DNA from: Cristatella mucedo
Lineage: Eukaryota; Bryozoa; Phylactolaemata; Cristatellidae
Direction of reading: 5' to 3'
NCBI GenBank assembly: GCA_009760855.2
Contig: WPIO01000131.1
Location: forward strand, 402,501 to 466,500
DNA length: 64,000 bases
Every line of letters begins with the position of its first letter. Within the stretch, counting starts at the first letter, position 1. Both the position numbers and the translations under genes were made by a program. Positions 10,495-22,827 of the stretch are shown in pieces. A model generated the notes under the pieces. It was not told the origin of the DNA, ran no database searches, and saw only the letters and a program-made list of their open reading frames with translations.

Positions 10495-10521
10495 CTCATA
10501 TATATATATATATATATATAT
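10339..10521. repeat. Compound microsatellite (TA)n-(CA)n-(TA)n
   Basis: (TA)n 10339-10412, (CA)n 10427-10492 and (TA)n 10498-10521, separated by short unique spacers. All frames through it are artefacts. Confidence 0.98.
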
Positions 10522-10983
10522 GCATATGTTTGATATACAGATTTAAATGTATATACTTAGGTAGATTAGTAGATTGAGATGGGAAAGTAAACGTTGGTCT
10601 GAATACTGTAGGTTAACGTTATAGTTAGGCTGGTGCTTAGGAACATGAACAACTACCGAGTAAATGGCTGGCACTCGGGCTAGCATTTTGCTGCATGTCA
10701 CCTCCTATGGACATCTGCGTGAATTAGGATGTTGCTCACATAGGGGTAGTTAGGATTAAGCATAAGAGGGGCCAAGTCGTGACCTTGCTATGGAAAGCTA
10801 ATCGCAGATGACCAAAGGGCCCGTCCAGCGGTCATGTCACCCATCGCACTCTTGTAGGGTAGCGACTTGAAAACTGTCTTTTGTCCGCAGCCTTCGGCAA
10901 TTATTCCGCCACAAAAATGCTCTTTCGTGCCTAATTATAATGTGCATCTCCATCTGCAGCTCCACAAAGCCACAAAGACTATA
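10522..10983. other. No gene; contains a LINE-B 3'-end scrap
   Basis: Bases about 10935-10983 repeat the LINE-B terminus (ATCTCCATCTGCAGCTCCAC) next to the true end of the neighbouring element. The rest is unique and non-coding as far as I can see. Confidence 0.4.
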
Positions 10984-13900
10984 AGGTAATGTAATGTATC
11001 TCCGTCTGTAACTCCACAAAGTCATAAAGACCATGTGGGTGTTACGTAGGAGAGTTTTGTATAACGCACTCACAGCCTAAGCGGCTTTCGGTACGCCAAC
11101 AACCAAGGTAGCCAACAGACTTCGTCTCACGCAGCAAAGAGAAAGTGGGAAGCAGAGCTGAGTCAGTAGAGTAGTTAAGGTAGTGAGTAGCATGGAAGTA
11201 GCAGCTCAGGACCGCTGAAAAGGATGAGCCATAGTCGGCAGTAGGAGAGTAGTTGTTGTTGCACAAGAATTGTGGAAGCGAGTTCCACAGTATTAGACCT
11301 GCAGAGCTAAAGCTTCTGTCGCCAACGGTCTTTAAGTGGAGGAATGGAACAGCTAATTCATTGTCCGCACAGGACCTGAGGGCGTGACGAGGCTGAAACA
11401 GGTGCAGCAGTTCAGCTAGGTACGAAGGAGCCAAGCCGTGGTGGGCCTTGTGGGTCAGCGTAGGAACTTGGCTCTGGATCCGTTACTCAACCGGCATGCA
11501 TCCTAGTTCTTTTAGCAAAGGAGACACGTGCTCAAACCTGGGACTAGAAGACTAGCCTTGCAGCCATAGTCGTAATGGCTCACTAGGTAAGGCGGTTGCT
11601 TTTCACGACCTCGGTCCCGAGGTCGTGGGCTCGAATCCTGTGGTGGGCGACCCTTTATCGCCACTGCAAGCAGTGGTGATAGCCTTAAAGGCTCTTCTGT
11701 CACTATACAAAAAGAGGCTATGAAATCAGCTAGCATTGTTTTATTTTATTTTTCATAAATAGCTGAAGTGGCCTAATAGCTATCTTTGGTGGCCCAGCCA
11801 AAAGGGAATTACAATAATCAAGCCGAGACAGAACTAAAGAGCTAGTTAAATTTTTTACAAGCAACTGTGGGAGACAGCTCCTAATCTTGGATAGGGATCG
11901 GACGTGATGGCTAGCTGTAGAAGCAGTCTTCCGAATGAAGCTTTTGAAATTGGGGCAGCTGTCGAAAACGGCACCTATTTCTAGCACGTGGTGATGGTTG
12001 CACAATAGCATCACCTATTTGAACAGCAAAGCCTTTTAATCCAGCCACACGCTTAGGGTGTCCTATAAGCAGCAGTTTGGTTTTATCACCATTTTATTTC
12101 AGGAAGTTTTCCGACATCCAGGATCGAATATCGGCAAGGCAAGCATTCAGTTTATCAGTTGCTGCAGCAGATTCCGACGGTTTGAATGGCAAATACAACT
12201 GAGTATGATCAGCATAAAAGTGATATCCTATTCCATGGGCCTTAATCACTTTTCCCAGAGGTTGTATATAAATGGAGAACAGCAAGGGACCGAGTACAGA
12301 CCCTTGAGGGACTCCAGGGGTAACCCTTCTCGTTTGTGAGACCTGACCCCCACACGAAACGGATTGAACACGATCGGACAAGTAGGATTAAACCACGCCA
12401 GTGCTTTGTCTGCCAGACCGATCGTTGTTCTCAATCGTTCAAGCAGAACATCATGATCAATGAGTCGAAGGCAGCAGACAGATCTAGCAGAGCTAGGGCA
12501 GTAACATTCCCGTCGTCGTTGCCACGTAGAATGTCATTGTTAACACGGAGGAGAGCAGTTTCAGTGGAGTGCTGCCTCTTAAACCCTGATTGAAATGTTT
12601 CTGACACTTCATTCTTTTCAATATGTTCAACCAGCTGCTTAGCAACAATTTTTTCAAGAATCTGACAAAAAAGGAAGACGGGAAACGGGGCGATAGTTTA
12701 CAAGGACCTCTGTATGTAATCCAGGATTTTTAAGTATAGATCGAACGATTGCCGATTTGAAGGACTTGGGGACGACTCCTTTTCCCAGAGAAGCATTAAA
12801 AATCTTGGTTATGGCAGGGCCAAGTTGGTCTGCTAGTGAAGATCACAGAGATGAAGGTATAGGGTCTTCAGGAGACGAGCTCTTTTTGCTAGACCTTATT
12901 AAGGTAGCCAAATCGCATGCAGAAGCCTCGGAGAACCTTTTAAGGAAGGTCACAGATTGTGGAACCGCGATTGCTTTAGTCGGAGGGGGCTTAATGAAGG
13001 CACGAATGTGCACAATTTTTTCAGTAAAGAAGGCTGAAAACTTTTCGGCTGAGCCCTTAATATCTGGGGAGTCAGACATCACAGCATTGTCCACTAAATG
13101 GTTTACTGTCTTATAAATCTGTTTAGGGTCCGACTGGCAGGAATTCAGCTTTCGGATGAAAAAAGAAGCCCTGGTTTTTTAAGCTTTCGGGTGTAAACTC
13201 GAAGGAAGTCTTTGAAATTGACTATATCTGCATCAGACCCCAATTTCTTGAAACGACGTTCAAGCTTGCGTTAAACCCGGCGAATCTTTAGGAGCTCTTT
13301 GTAAATTAAAAGGAATCTCCACGACTTTGAACACGGATAGAGTGAACGGGAGCATGCTTGTCAAGAGCACTCCTGAGTGTCATGTTCATCGCATCAGTGA
13401 GGGTATCGAGGCTGCCGGTCGAGTCAGAATGCAGATCAAGAAGACCTGCATCACAAACAGATTTAAAAAAACTTGTCTATGCCAATGGTTTTTAAGTTAC
13501 TTCGCTTGACAATTTTGACATTACCTTGTACGTACAAGGGAGCAGGAACAGTAAACGAGACCGAACAATGATCTGAGTGGGTCAGTGGGCACACCACAAG
13601 GTCAGTGGGGAGGACATCCTTAGTGATCCCGAGATCTAGAATGTGGCGACCAACGTGGGTGGTATGATTAACGTGTTGGACCAAACCAAAATTCTCCAGA
13701 CTGCCAAGAAATGAGCGGACCTGGTTGTTGCTAAGGTTGTCTACGTGAATATTGAAGTCTCCTACAATCAGTAACGGCCTGTCAGACACAAATATTTTAG
13801 CGAGTAACTCTGAAAACTCCTCTATAAACAAGCTTAGACAGCCAGAAGGAGGCCGGTATATCGCAACAGTGGGAGGCATTGTCTTCGATGAAGACCTGAT

Positions 13901-14100
13901 TGACGTGAAGCGACGTCAAGCCTAATCGCAAAGCGTTCCAGATCGGCTTAGATCGGCCCGAGTGCGAAAGCGAAGTGATAATAAAAAGGTGGGAGGGCAG
14001 AAGTTGATTAGCTGCTTGATGGTGAGCAGGTTGGTGAGAAGTGGTGTACAACGGAGAAATTTCTATGCTGACGGCAGAAAAGCCATGCTTCACATTTTAG
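10984..14100 (-). mobile_element. LINE-B, longest copy: endonuclease plus RT, inactive
   Basis: Minus strand, 5' to 3': the frame at 13463-13879 has IYRPPSG, LLIVGDFNIHVD, HILDLGI and HSDHCSVSF, the Asp/His boxes of an AP-type endonuclease as in CR1/L2/Jockey LINEs. Frames at 12246-12434 and 12094-12381 give the RT core ([25 protein letters not shown]). Frames at 11730-12014 and 11042-11434 give the RT C-terminus. The catalytic YADD is YADH and frames are broken repeatedly. A SINE interrupts it at 11562-11755. The 3' end is the short direct repeat ATGTA ATGTA at about 10984. Confidence 0.88.
11562..11755 (+). mobile_element. tRNA-derived SINE, family S1, inserted in LINE-B
   Basis: GGCTCACTAGGTAAGGCGGTTGC (A-box region), GGTCGTGGGCTCGAATCC (B box), then GCCTTAAAGGCTCTTCTGTC and an AT-rich tail. 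It splits the LINE-B RT frame immediately after the LQLFMK segment. A palindrome CACGACCTCGG/CCGAGGTCGTG lies between the A and B boxes. Confidence 0.85.
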
Positions 14101-14560
14101 TACCTGCTCTGTTTGCGTTTTTTTTTATATCAAACTGACGGAAAGACATACCAATAGCGAGTCATGCAAGTGTTTCTGATGTCGCCATTGCACGGAGTAG
14201 CATTTCGGCTCGCTGTTGGAGATGTAGGTCCACCGATATCTGATAATGTTGGAGTTCCACACGTTTGAGCCACGCAGGACTTTCTGTTTACTAGGCTATT
14301 GCCCTGAGGCCTCAGACACCAAGCTTCATACTTAGCCTTTTGAACGTGATTACTAATGATTGTGGACGATCGTTTCGTAGTCAGCATGCCTCTGTCGCCA
14401 GCTGCGATATTCGTAGCAAGATTTAAAGACTCGGACTTGAAATCGAGGAATCCAGCTGCGATGGAACAGACGATACTGCTTCACTTGCTAGTTCACGCGT
14501 GCTTGTCTGATTCGGGGGTTCTTTGTCATTTGTCCTGCTGCCGATTGCCGCACGTCCTAT
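14101..14560. other. No supported gene
   Basis: Unique sequence between two LINE-B pieces; the minus frame 14130-14387 shows no domain. Confidence 0.35.
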
Positions 14561-15182
14561 CCATTTTTCCTGAGCTGCTAATTCTATGTTACTCACCACC
14601 TCAACCACTCTCCTGACTCTGCTACGCTTCTCACTTTCTCTTCGCTGCATGATATAACGCCTATTGGCTACCGAATGCGTACCGAAAGCCGCTTAGACTT
14701 TGGAGACCGTGCATTTAGTTCGTATGCTCCCAAAGCCTGGAACTCTCTCCCGACCTGCGTCACAACATCCCCTGACCTGACCACATTTAAAAGGAACCTA
14801 AAAACACACCTATTTAGGACAGCATTTAGTGGGTCCCTGTGATTCGTCCTTGATGTGTTTATGCGTGCTGACACTGTGCATGCTGCCACTAACCCCATTT
14901 GCATGCTGACCCTGTGCATGTCACCTCTAACCATATTATTCATTTCGTTTGTTTTTCAAGCATGATTTTACTTACCATTCAATTGCATTTCACTTTACAG
15001 AAAATGTAAAGAGCCTAGAGAGAGATTAAGTTCTCTGAGGGCGCTTTATCAAGTGAATTATTATTATTATTCTTATTGTTATTATTAGACTGTGAGTGCG
15101 CTATAAAAAACACTCCTGCGTAACACCCACATAGTCTTTATGGCTTTGTGGAGTTACAGACGGAGATACATTACATTACATT
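14561..15182 (+). mobile_element. LINE-B 3' end, interrupted by a LINE-A insertion
   Basis: Bases 14561-14698 (CTCACTTTCTCTTCGCTGCA ... GCCGCTTAGAC) and 15085-15182 (TGTGAGTGCGC ... GTAACACCCACATAGTC ... ACATTACATT) are adjacent in other LINE-B copies. They are separated here by a LINE-A copy flanked by TTAGAC on both sides, a 6-bp target-site duplication. Confidence 0.88.
14699..15084 (+). mobile_element. LINE-A 3' copy nested in LINE-B
   Basis: It begins inside the RT C-terminus (GGAGACCGTGCATTTAGTTC) and ends with GCGCTTTATCAAGTGAATTA(TTA)n. The flanking TTAGAC copies at 14693-14698 and 15085-15090 mark the target-primed insertion. Confidence 0.9.
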
Positions 15183-15462
15183 CTGATGCAGCGCCAGCTC
15201 AATGCCGCCTGGCTCACCGCCGCCGCCGCCGCCGCTTGGCGACCATGGGGACGTCGCAAACGCTGCCGTCGGTGCAGAATGCGGTGGCCTGTTTTAATTG
15301 TTTTGCGTCGGCCGATGGACGCCGGCCGTCGCCGCTGTGACAAAGCAAACTGCCTAGCTGGGCGGCCGGATCGTGCTGGCCACACGACGCCTAGCACTAC
15401 TAAGGTTTTTTGTCCTTTGCAGGATTCTCTTCCGAAAATCGAAGTTCTTGTAAACGTCGCGT
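15183..15462. other. GC/CpG-rich island with a 31-codon ATG frame
   Basis: A (GCC)n run at about 15218-15234 precedes ATG 15245 in the strong context GCGACCATGG; the frame MGTSQTLPSVQNAVACFN continues to TGA at 15338-15340. It could be a short protein, the first exon of a gene (no clear donor seen), or chance. No homologue is known to me. Confidence 0.25.
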
Positions 15463-16250
15463 AATAATAATAATAATGCACTTGATAAAGTGCCCTCAGA
15501 GAACTCAATCTCTTTCTAGACGCTTTACTTTTACTGCAAAGGGAAATGCAATTGAATGGTGAGTAAAATCATGCTTGATAAACAAACAAAATGAATAACA
15601 TGGTTAGGGTGCACATGCACAGGGTCAGTATGCAAATGTGGTTAGTGGCAGCATGCACAGTGTCAGCACGCATAAGCACATCAAGGACGAATCACAGGGA
15701 CCCACTAAAATGCTGTCCTAAATAGGTGTGTTTTTAAGTTCTTTTTAAATGTCGTCAGGTCAGGTGATGTTTTGACGCAAGTCGGGAGGGAGCTCCAGGC
15801 TTTGGGAGCATACGAACTAAATGCACGGTCTCCAAAGGATTTGAGGCTTGTACGAGGTATTGGTAGACTGTTGGATTCCGAAAAGCAGGTGGTACGATGC
15901 TTGGCCTCGTGGGAGAGTAGATCTGAGAGACAGGCTGGAGCCAAAGAATGAAGTGACCTAAAAGTGAGCGACAAGACCTTGAAGTCAATCCGTTGCTTGA
16001 CTGGTAGCCAGTGCAGGTCGGCGAGAAGTGGAGTAATGTGGCAACTGCGACGCTCACGACGGACAAGCCTAGCTGCCGAGTTTTGCACCAGCTGCAATCG
16101 CCTGATCGCACATGCTGGTAGGCCAGCGAGCAGTGATTTGCAGAAGTCGAGACGAGATGTCACGAATGCATGGACCAACTTAGACGCGGTATCTTTATCC
16201 AAACAAGCCCGAAATTTAGCAATGTTATGTAGCTGAAAGTAGGCAGATTT
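15463..16250 (-). mobile_element. LINE-A copy, 5'-truncated
   Basis: Minus strand: the (TAA)n end is at 15463 and one frame (15705-16202) is intact across the RT C-terminal region ([32 protein letters not shown]). The 5' break is at about 16250. This is among the less decayed C-termini in the window. Confidence 0.9.
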
Positions 16251-16314
16251 GACTGCGTACGGATACCGATGCAGCCGAGACCGGTTAAAGCTCGCCTGTT
16301 TGTCGTCTGACCTT

Positions 16315-16402
16315 GGCGCGCAAGAAATTTACGCGACGACTGAGGACATGTTAACGCTTAGGCGCGCTAGAAATTACGCTACTGACGACATGTTAACGCT
16401 TA
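16315..16402 (+). repeat. Two-copy direct repeat of about 44 bp
   Basis: GGCGCGC(A/T)AGAAATT ... GACATGTTAACGCTTA occurs at 16315-16360 and again at 16361-16402, head to tail with few changes. It is found nowhere else in the window and begins shortly after the truncated 5' end of a LINE-A copy. Confidence 0.8.
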
Positions 16403-16776
16403 CAGCTTGTGGCTGAGTCGCCCTCACCTACGCCGGCGGCGGCAGCAGCAGACGCGCCGGCTGCCTAGTAACTGAACGCTGGCGCGCATTAGAGCTGCTT
16501 TGCGCGACTGGCCAGCCGTACTTTCGGCGCTCTTTTGGCGGGACCGGTCATGTGATGTCATTGAGGTTAACACTCAGTAATACACATTGTAATACACACT
16601 AACACAATGAATATCAGTAATTCCTAATACAGTTAATCATTAATATTAATTAATGTTAATAATATAAATTAACAATAGTTAACTTTTGTACTTTAAAATA
16701 TTTTATATTTAAATATAAGTAAAACATTAGTAATACACATTGTTAATTTATTACACACATTGAGGTAAAATTTGTG
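16403..16776. other. GC-rich to AT-rich transition, no gene
   Basis: Bases 16403-16555 are rich in CpG and GCGC motifs. Bases 16560-16770 are strongly AT-rich and bounded by a repeated AGTAATACACATTGT (16576-16590 and 16729-16743), with CATTGAGG near each end. It may be a small non-autonomous element, but no clean terminal repeats are visible. Confidence 0.4.
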
Positions 16777-17001
16777 ATGTCTAGGCCTGGCGCCCGTTAC
16801 TTGCATCGTACGTCCTTCGTGGAAGACGCGGTCATCGAAACTACAAGCGTGCGTTCGAAGCGCAATATATTTTACGCAGGAAATGCAGAAGAATGCGGCC
16901 GAAAGTTTCGAATTCTCGAGCAGCGAAGGTTTCGCTCGAAGCTCGTAGTCCCTTCTATTGCTAATGCTCTAGCTACTCTGCGATCATCCACTTCAGCTTA
17001 A
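16777..17001 (+). CDS. Small basic ORF, 74 aa, unknown
   Basis: ATG at 16777 (context TTTGTGATGT, G at -3) opens MSRPGARYLHRTSF, continues through a basic stretch (GRKFRILEQRRFRSKL) and ends with TAA at 16999-17001. It is noticeably richer in CG dinucleotides than its AT-rich flank. No signal peptide, membrane segment or known motif is visible. It could be a chance frame or an exon fragment. Confidence 0.2.
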   Translation: MSRPGARYLHRTSFVEDAVIETTSVRSKRNIFYAGNAEECGRKFRILEQRRFRSKLVVPSIANALATLRSSTSA

Positions 17002-17425
17002 GATCTACCCGTTGCCGGATGTGAGGATTCCAAAAACGCCGACAATCTAAATAGCGAAACGCAAGACTTTGACGCCCTTTATATATCGGCTAACATCATC
17101 TATTAGCAGGTTCCGGCTTGCCTTGCTCAAATTTCCACTACTCTGGGTTAATGCTATTCTCTCTATGCGCGGTATATTAGAGAGCCATCTAGAAACATGG
17201 GAATTCCTGCCTACCCGAACTAGCGGGCCATTTCCTGCATTCGTGAGAGTAGCGAAATCTGTAAGGATTAGTCCGCACCAGTCTTTCCCTCAAAAATTAC
17301 GCACAGAACAATGACAAAAGCCACCTCAAGGCCTTAACCTGAGCACTAACACCAGCGGCCAGCGGCTGACATGCATAGCATATATTTCGCCAAAATAGCG
17401 CTTAGAATTGTACATACTTTTTATT
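17002..17425. other. No gene seen
   Basis: Unique sequence; the frame at 17069-17314 (+) has no recognisable feature. Confidence 0.3.
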
Positions 17426-17612
17426 GGTGAGCCGTGATGGCACACTAGGTATGGCGATTGCTTTTCATGACCTTGGTCCCGAGGTCATGGGTTCGAATCC
17501 TTCGGTGGGCGATCCTGTATCGCCATGCAAGCGGTGGTGATTGCCGTAAAGGCTCTTCTGTCGCTATACAGAGGAGGGTGTTAAATCAGCTAGTATTAAC
17601 TTTTTTTTAGCT
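17426..17612 (+). mobile_element. tRNA-derived SINE, family S1, best-preserved copy
   Basis: It begins GGTGAGCCGTGATGGCACAC. A-box-like CACTAGGTATGGCGATTGC and B box GGTCATGGGTTCGAATCC resemble an internal Pol III promoter. Then GCCGTAAAGGCTCTTCTGTC and GCTATACAGAGGAGG precede a T-rich end. Not a tRNA gene: no full cloverleaf after the B box. Confidence 0.88.
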
Positions 17613-18114
17613 AATCGTTTTGTGCACTTGAGAACGAAACCATACTAAATTATATTACTCGATGATCGAGCTCACGACCGGAAGCACCGAAAGTATGGTT
17701 GGGTATGGTCACAGCTTGCAATGATCTTGCAACATTTTGGTCGAAGTTACTGACATGTCAGATTTTCTATTTGCAGCATGTAGCTAACTTGTTTACATTG
17801 CTTTTAATGCTTAGCTGTGCACGATTTGGTGCATGTCACTTGATAGACGTCCAATTAGATGCCTGTTTTAACATATTGGCCTAAATAAAACGCCGTGCAT
17901 GTCTGGAGACTGTGGCCATTGATTCTGCTGCAGCGAGAGCTGCCGCAAACTGTCAGATATTTAGATCACTCGGAGAGCTATACAACTGCATCGCATCGCT
18001 GTTATTACTTTTTGTTAATAAGATTTACGTGCTTCCAATTAGCCAGAGTCAATCCAAGCGAAATTTATCAGAACATGCTGGTGTGAGTTTACAGATAGTA
18101 AGTCATCGGATGAC
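17613..18114. other. No supported gene
   Basis: Unique sequence. The frames at 17699-17884 and 17895-18086 show no family signature. The frame from 17912 enters the LINE-A copy and should not be read as a fusion. Confidence 0.35.
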
Positions 18115-19520
18115 GGCGTCAGCATACGTAGAGTCTCTGCTTGTTTTGCTCGATCTTTCGGCAGCTTTTGACACCATCGATCACAAAGTTCTTCTAGAGC
18201 GCCTCTCATCTCGCCTGGGCATCACTGGACTGCTCTGCAGTGGTTCAGGTCCTATCTCAGTGGGAGACTCCAGAGTATTGACGTGAATGGACAAAGATCA
18301 TCTGAAGTACCTCTGAAATATGGAGTACCTCAGGGCTCCGTGCTAGGTTCGGTTCTTTTCATGGTTTATACTCTCCCTCTTGCTGATGTGATTGCCAAGC
18401 ACAATCTAGGCTTTCACTTCTATGCGGATGACACTCAGTTGTACCTTTACTTTGATCCCTCATAGCCTTCGAGCACTTCAAATTCTCCAAACTCATTTGC
18501 TACATGCATTGATGACATCCGCACATGGATGGCAGCAAATTTTCTAAAACTAAACGATGACAAAACTAACTTACTAGTTATGGGCAAACCCAGTGTGATT
18601 CAGAAATTGGAAAGGCTGACTCTCAAGATTGGCTCTGCCAGAATATCTCCTGTCGAATCAGCTCGAAATCTAGGTGTCATATTCCAAAGCAACCTCTCGT
18701 TAGACGACCATATCAGCTCCACAGTCAAATCTGCCTATTTTCAGCTTCATAACATTGCTAAAATTCGGGCTTGTTTAGGTAAGGATACCACGTCTAAGTT
18801 GGTCCATGCATTCGTGACATCCCGTCTCGACTTCTGCAACTCACTGCTTACTGGCCTACCAGCATGTGCGATCAGGCGATTGCAGCTGGTGCAAAACTCG
18901 GCAGCTAGGCTTGTCCGTCGTGAGCGTCGCAGTTGCCACATTACTCCACTTCTCGCCGACCTGCATTGGCTACCAGTCAAGCAACGGATTGACTTCAAGG
19001 TCTTGTCGCTCACTTTTAGGTCCCTTCATTCTATGGCTCCAGCCTATCTCTCCGACATACTCCCCCATCAGGCCAAGCATCGTACCACCCGCTTTTCGGA
19101 ATCCAACAGTCTAGAAATACCTCGTACAAACCTCAAATCCTTTGGAGACCGTGCATTTAGTTCGTATGCTCCCAAAGCCTGGAACTCCCTCCCGACCTGC
19201 GTCAGAACATCCCCTGACCTGACCACATTTAAAAGGAACTTAAAAACACACCTATTTAGGACAGGATTTAGTGGGTCCCTATGATTCGTCCTTAACGTGC
19301 TTATGCGTGCTGACACTGTGCATGCTGCCACTAACCACATTTGCATGGTGACCCTGTGCATGTCAACCCTAACCATGTTATTCATTTTGTTTGTTTTTCA
19401 AGCATGATTTTACTTACCAACAATTTAATTGCATTTCCCTTTGCAGCAAATGTAAAGCGCCTAGAAAGAGATTAAGTTCTCTGAGGGCGCTTTATCAAGT
19501 ACATTATTATTATTATTATT
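18115..19520 (+). mobile_element. LINE-A copy with most intact RT C-terminus
   Basis: It starts just before [19 protein letters not shown] (RT motif A), is frame-shifted near 18230, then carries [17 protein letters not shown] and [13 protein letters not shown] (catalytic box). A TAG follows at about 18463, and then a 251-codon open frame (18529-19284) covers [44 protein letters not shown] and the C-terminal AWNSLPTCV. The 3' end is GCGCCTAGAAAGAGATTAAG and (ATT)n at 19520. Its stop and frameshift make it inactive. Confidence 0.92.
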
Positions 19521-21890
19521 AGCCTACTTCTAGGACTTCTGGGTAGACAGATATACTCGAAGAGAAGAATAACGTTCACGCTGTGACATCTATGAACTTT
19601 ACATCTATTAAATAACCTGTAAAATAGAAAGAAGTAAAAGTAAATTAACGGTTTCCATATACTTACTTCGAAATTTACAAAATATTTTACAAAATTATAT
19701 GCCTTCAAAGAATAGCAAACATTTAAATCTTAGCTCTAGAAAGTGGGAATTATTAAAGAACAAAGCTCTGCTGATTCAAAGTTACGTAATCCTGCTGAGC
19801 AGGGATATGCAGAAACTGTGCAGCACAGTGTCCAGTGCATAGAATTTGATGCGCTAACATGAGGAGGCACAGATCTGGTTTTTGAATGGTCCAAAACTCG
19901 GTGACATTCAGCATTAAATCCGAACATTTATCCGATACCTGGATAGCTAATAATAGTTAAAGCACGAATTATTTTGTTTCAATTGACACTGCTGCTCTTC
20001 CACAGAAAGCGTTGAATATCAGACGTATGCCCTTTGTTGACATTTCTTATTGAGTTTCCTTTTTTGGCACAATGGTTTGGGCACTCATCCTAAACTGGGT
20101 GCATACCTATTTGAATTTAGATGCAAATTTAAGACTATATTCCTCCAAGTCTCACCGACACATTTCGAAGAATTTCCTTAAAGGAAAGTTTTATATAGCA
20201 AAATATCATGATTTAAAATGAAATAATTTCCCATATCTTTTATCTGACAGCTGGAACAACTTGTCATCGAGCATTTAAAGGCATTCAATTTTTACTGGGC
20301 TCTAAAATTAATTTAGTGATCAATTTGTTTTTGCGAACAAAGGAATATGTGGACAGTAATTTAAAAACATCAAGCGACCTGTGGCTTACTGCTGCGTGGG
20401 GCTGAGCGCCGGAAAAGTATGTATTTGTCGTTAGCGTACGAAATTCGCACCGAAGGACCTGAGCACGGGCGATGGAGGCCTCACCGTCTGCAACTGAAGA
20501 GGACTCAGGTCTGTCCTTACATCCACGTATAAGTCTTTCGACTTTTACTAAAGATTTCCGTGGTGAGGAAGCGTCGACATTCGTCAATTACGCTCGTCCT
20601 TATATTTCATCTTACCCGGCTTCGCGGCTTTTGCGATTGTCTTTTACACCGCTGGCCACTTTGCGAATTCCATGATGGCTGCTTCCCAGGCGTCCCGCTC
20701 GCCGCTGCTTTACGCTACTTCTCAGCATTTACTGAGCGTACCGCACTTATTGGGCATGCCTGTAGAAGATTTGAACAGCTTGCTTTGGTGGGGAATAACT
20801 GCAAAGTTAGCGCCCGCTGACGGCCTCGGACTTGGTCACCTCAGGTGGCCACTAACACATTCAAAAAATTTTTAATTGTATAAATTCATTTTTCTTTACA
20901 TATTTTATATCCAAAATGAACACTGGAGCTTTACTTGTGGTATCTTGCTGGAGAAAAATTAACGTTTGAAACAGTGAACAAGTTTGAAAAAGTAGCTGTT
21001 TACTCTTATTTAATTTTGGGCCAAAGCAGCTGTTCCACTATTACTGTAAACAGTTACCAGAAGTGCTACTGACAAGGGAGCTAATCCATTTAAGAAATTC
21101 TCAAATCGAATCATCATATAACCAACGTTACCAAATAGCAAGCCTACTTTTTCTAAGAAATAGGAAAGCAAAATTGGTTTGACCAGCACGTGACCGGTTG
21201 ATTCAGCCGGCATTTTGGATTTTCCGTGTCAAAGTGACCTGGAAAACAGTAGGTGAGCGCATCAGCAACTAGAGTCAAGTGCGCTTGCATTCGACTACTG
21301 ACCACTGCAGAGCTTCGGTTTTGCCCTAACAAGAATAGCGCACCCAAGACAGTTTGGGCTAAGGAGCAATAACTGTAGCCAACATCGTTCGTCCGTATAT
21401 TCTCAATTTGTCAAGAAGGTCTTCTTACCTGTACAATGCAGAGCTATCAGATGGTGCAAAACTCTGCAGCCAGGATTTTCTTTCATGAGTGGAGCAGTCT
21501 TCATTCTACGTCACTCATCGCTGACTTACACTAGCTCCAGATCAAGCAGCTTTAAGATTTCTAGTTTCCTGCACTTTCTAAGCTGGCAGGGAATCTTACC
21601 ACCCACTCTTCTGAATCGTGTGATTTAGCCGAAGGATCACTGCTGTGTGGAACTAAGCGCGGGAAAAGTAAATTCGGCGGTAGCATGAGAAACACGCACC
21701 GACGGATTTGGGCACGGGCGGATGGAGGCCCCACCGTCTGCAAACCGGTGAGTACACGATCCAGTGGCTGTACAGTGAGTTTTATTTTATAAAATGTTAT
21801 GATTAAAACAAGGAAATTTAGGAAACATTACCGTAATTTGGGCTATCAGCCAGTATGCAGTGGCCGTGGTATGGATAGGGTTTTCATTCG

Positions 21891-22236
21891 TCTCCCAAAG
21901 CCTGGAACTCCCTCCCGACCTGCGTCAGAACATCCCCTGACCTGACCACATTTAAAAGAACTTAAAAACACCTATTTAGGACAGTATTTAGTGGGTCCCT
22001 CTGATTTGTCCTTCATGTGCTTATGCGTGCTGACACTGTGCATGCTGCCACTAACCACATTTGCATGCTGACCCTGTGCATGTCACCCCTAACCATGTTA
22101 TTCATGTTGTTTGTGTATCAAGCATGATATTACTCACCATTCAATTGCATTTCTCTTTGCAGCAAATGTAAAGCGCCTAGAGAGAGATTGAGTTCTCTGA
22201 GGGCGCTTTATCAAGTGCATTATTGTTATTATTATT
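21891..22236 (+). mobile_element. LINE-A 3'-end copy inside segmental copy 1
   Basis: From CTCCCAAAGCCTGGAACTCC to GGGCGCTTTATCAAGTGCATT and a (TTA)n end; it inserts near the start of block R. Confidence 0.88.
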
Positions 22237-22827
22237 CATAACGTCCAGGTGGGATGCAGCCAGGTCTGAATGGTCGTGTTCCTCAGCAACCATGACAAGC
22301 TGACACCAGGTTTGTTAAAACAAACGGGGATTGCTGTAGACGGACTAAGAAATGCTGATGCGAAGCCACTGGCACTTTAATAGCACTCCCCACTTCCTAC
22401 TGGCTAGGCAGAAGAATCATTTTTACCAGAACTTGCGGTGATATATTATCCAAAGTACTTGTATCCCACATATTTTTCTAGCACCCGCCTACCGACGTAT
22501 GGACAACGTTTCAGGCTCAATTTGCGGCTGCAGCCGCCGACCTTGGTAACTAATAAGCACGACAAGGCGGAGATCCACAGGATCCATCCTAATCGTATGA
22601 CCAACGAAATCTTTTCGGCGGCGCTGCGCCTTTCATGTTGCATCTCGACACTGTGCTCGTCACCTCTAACGATGTAGTGCTTGCTGACATTGTGCATTTA
22701 ACCAATATTCACTAGAGCAAGCTGCCTTTGTTGCATACGTGAGGTGCCTAGAAAGAGATTAATTTCTCCAAGGCCACTACGAAAATGCACTATAATTATC
22801 AAATGTATTATTATTGTTGTAGAGTAT

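Noticed and set aside
10289-10577. Long frames of Tyr-Ile, Cys-Val and Thr-His repeats
   Set aside because: Pure microsatellite translation in all phases; the same holds for 63060-63275.
17426-17500. tRNA gene
   Set aside because: A and B boxes are present, but the element continues into a repeated tail, has several diverged copies in the window and lacks a complete cloverleaf.
18529-19284. Host gene for a 251-aa protein
   Set aside because: It is the C-terminal part of a LINE-A reverse transcriptase, repeated in decayed form many times in the window.
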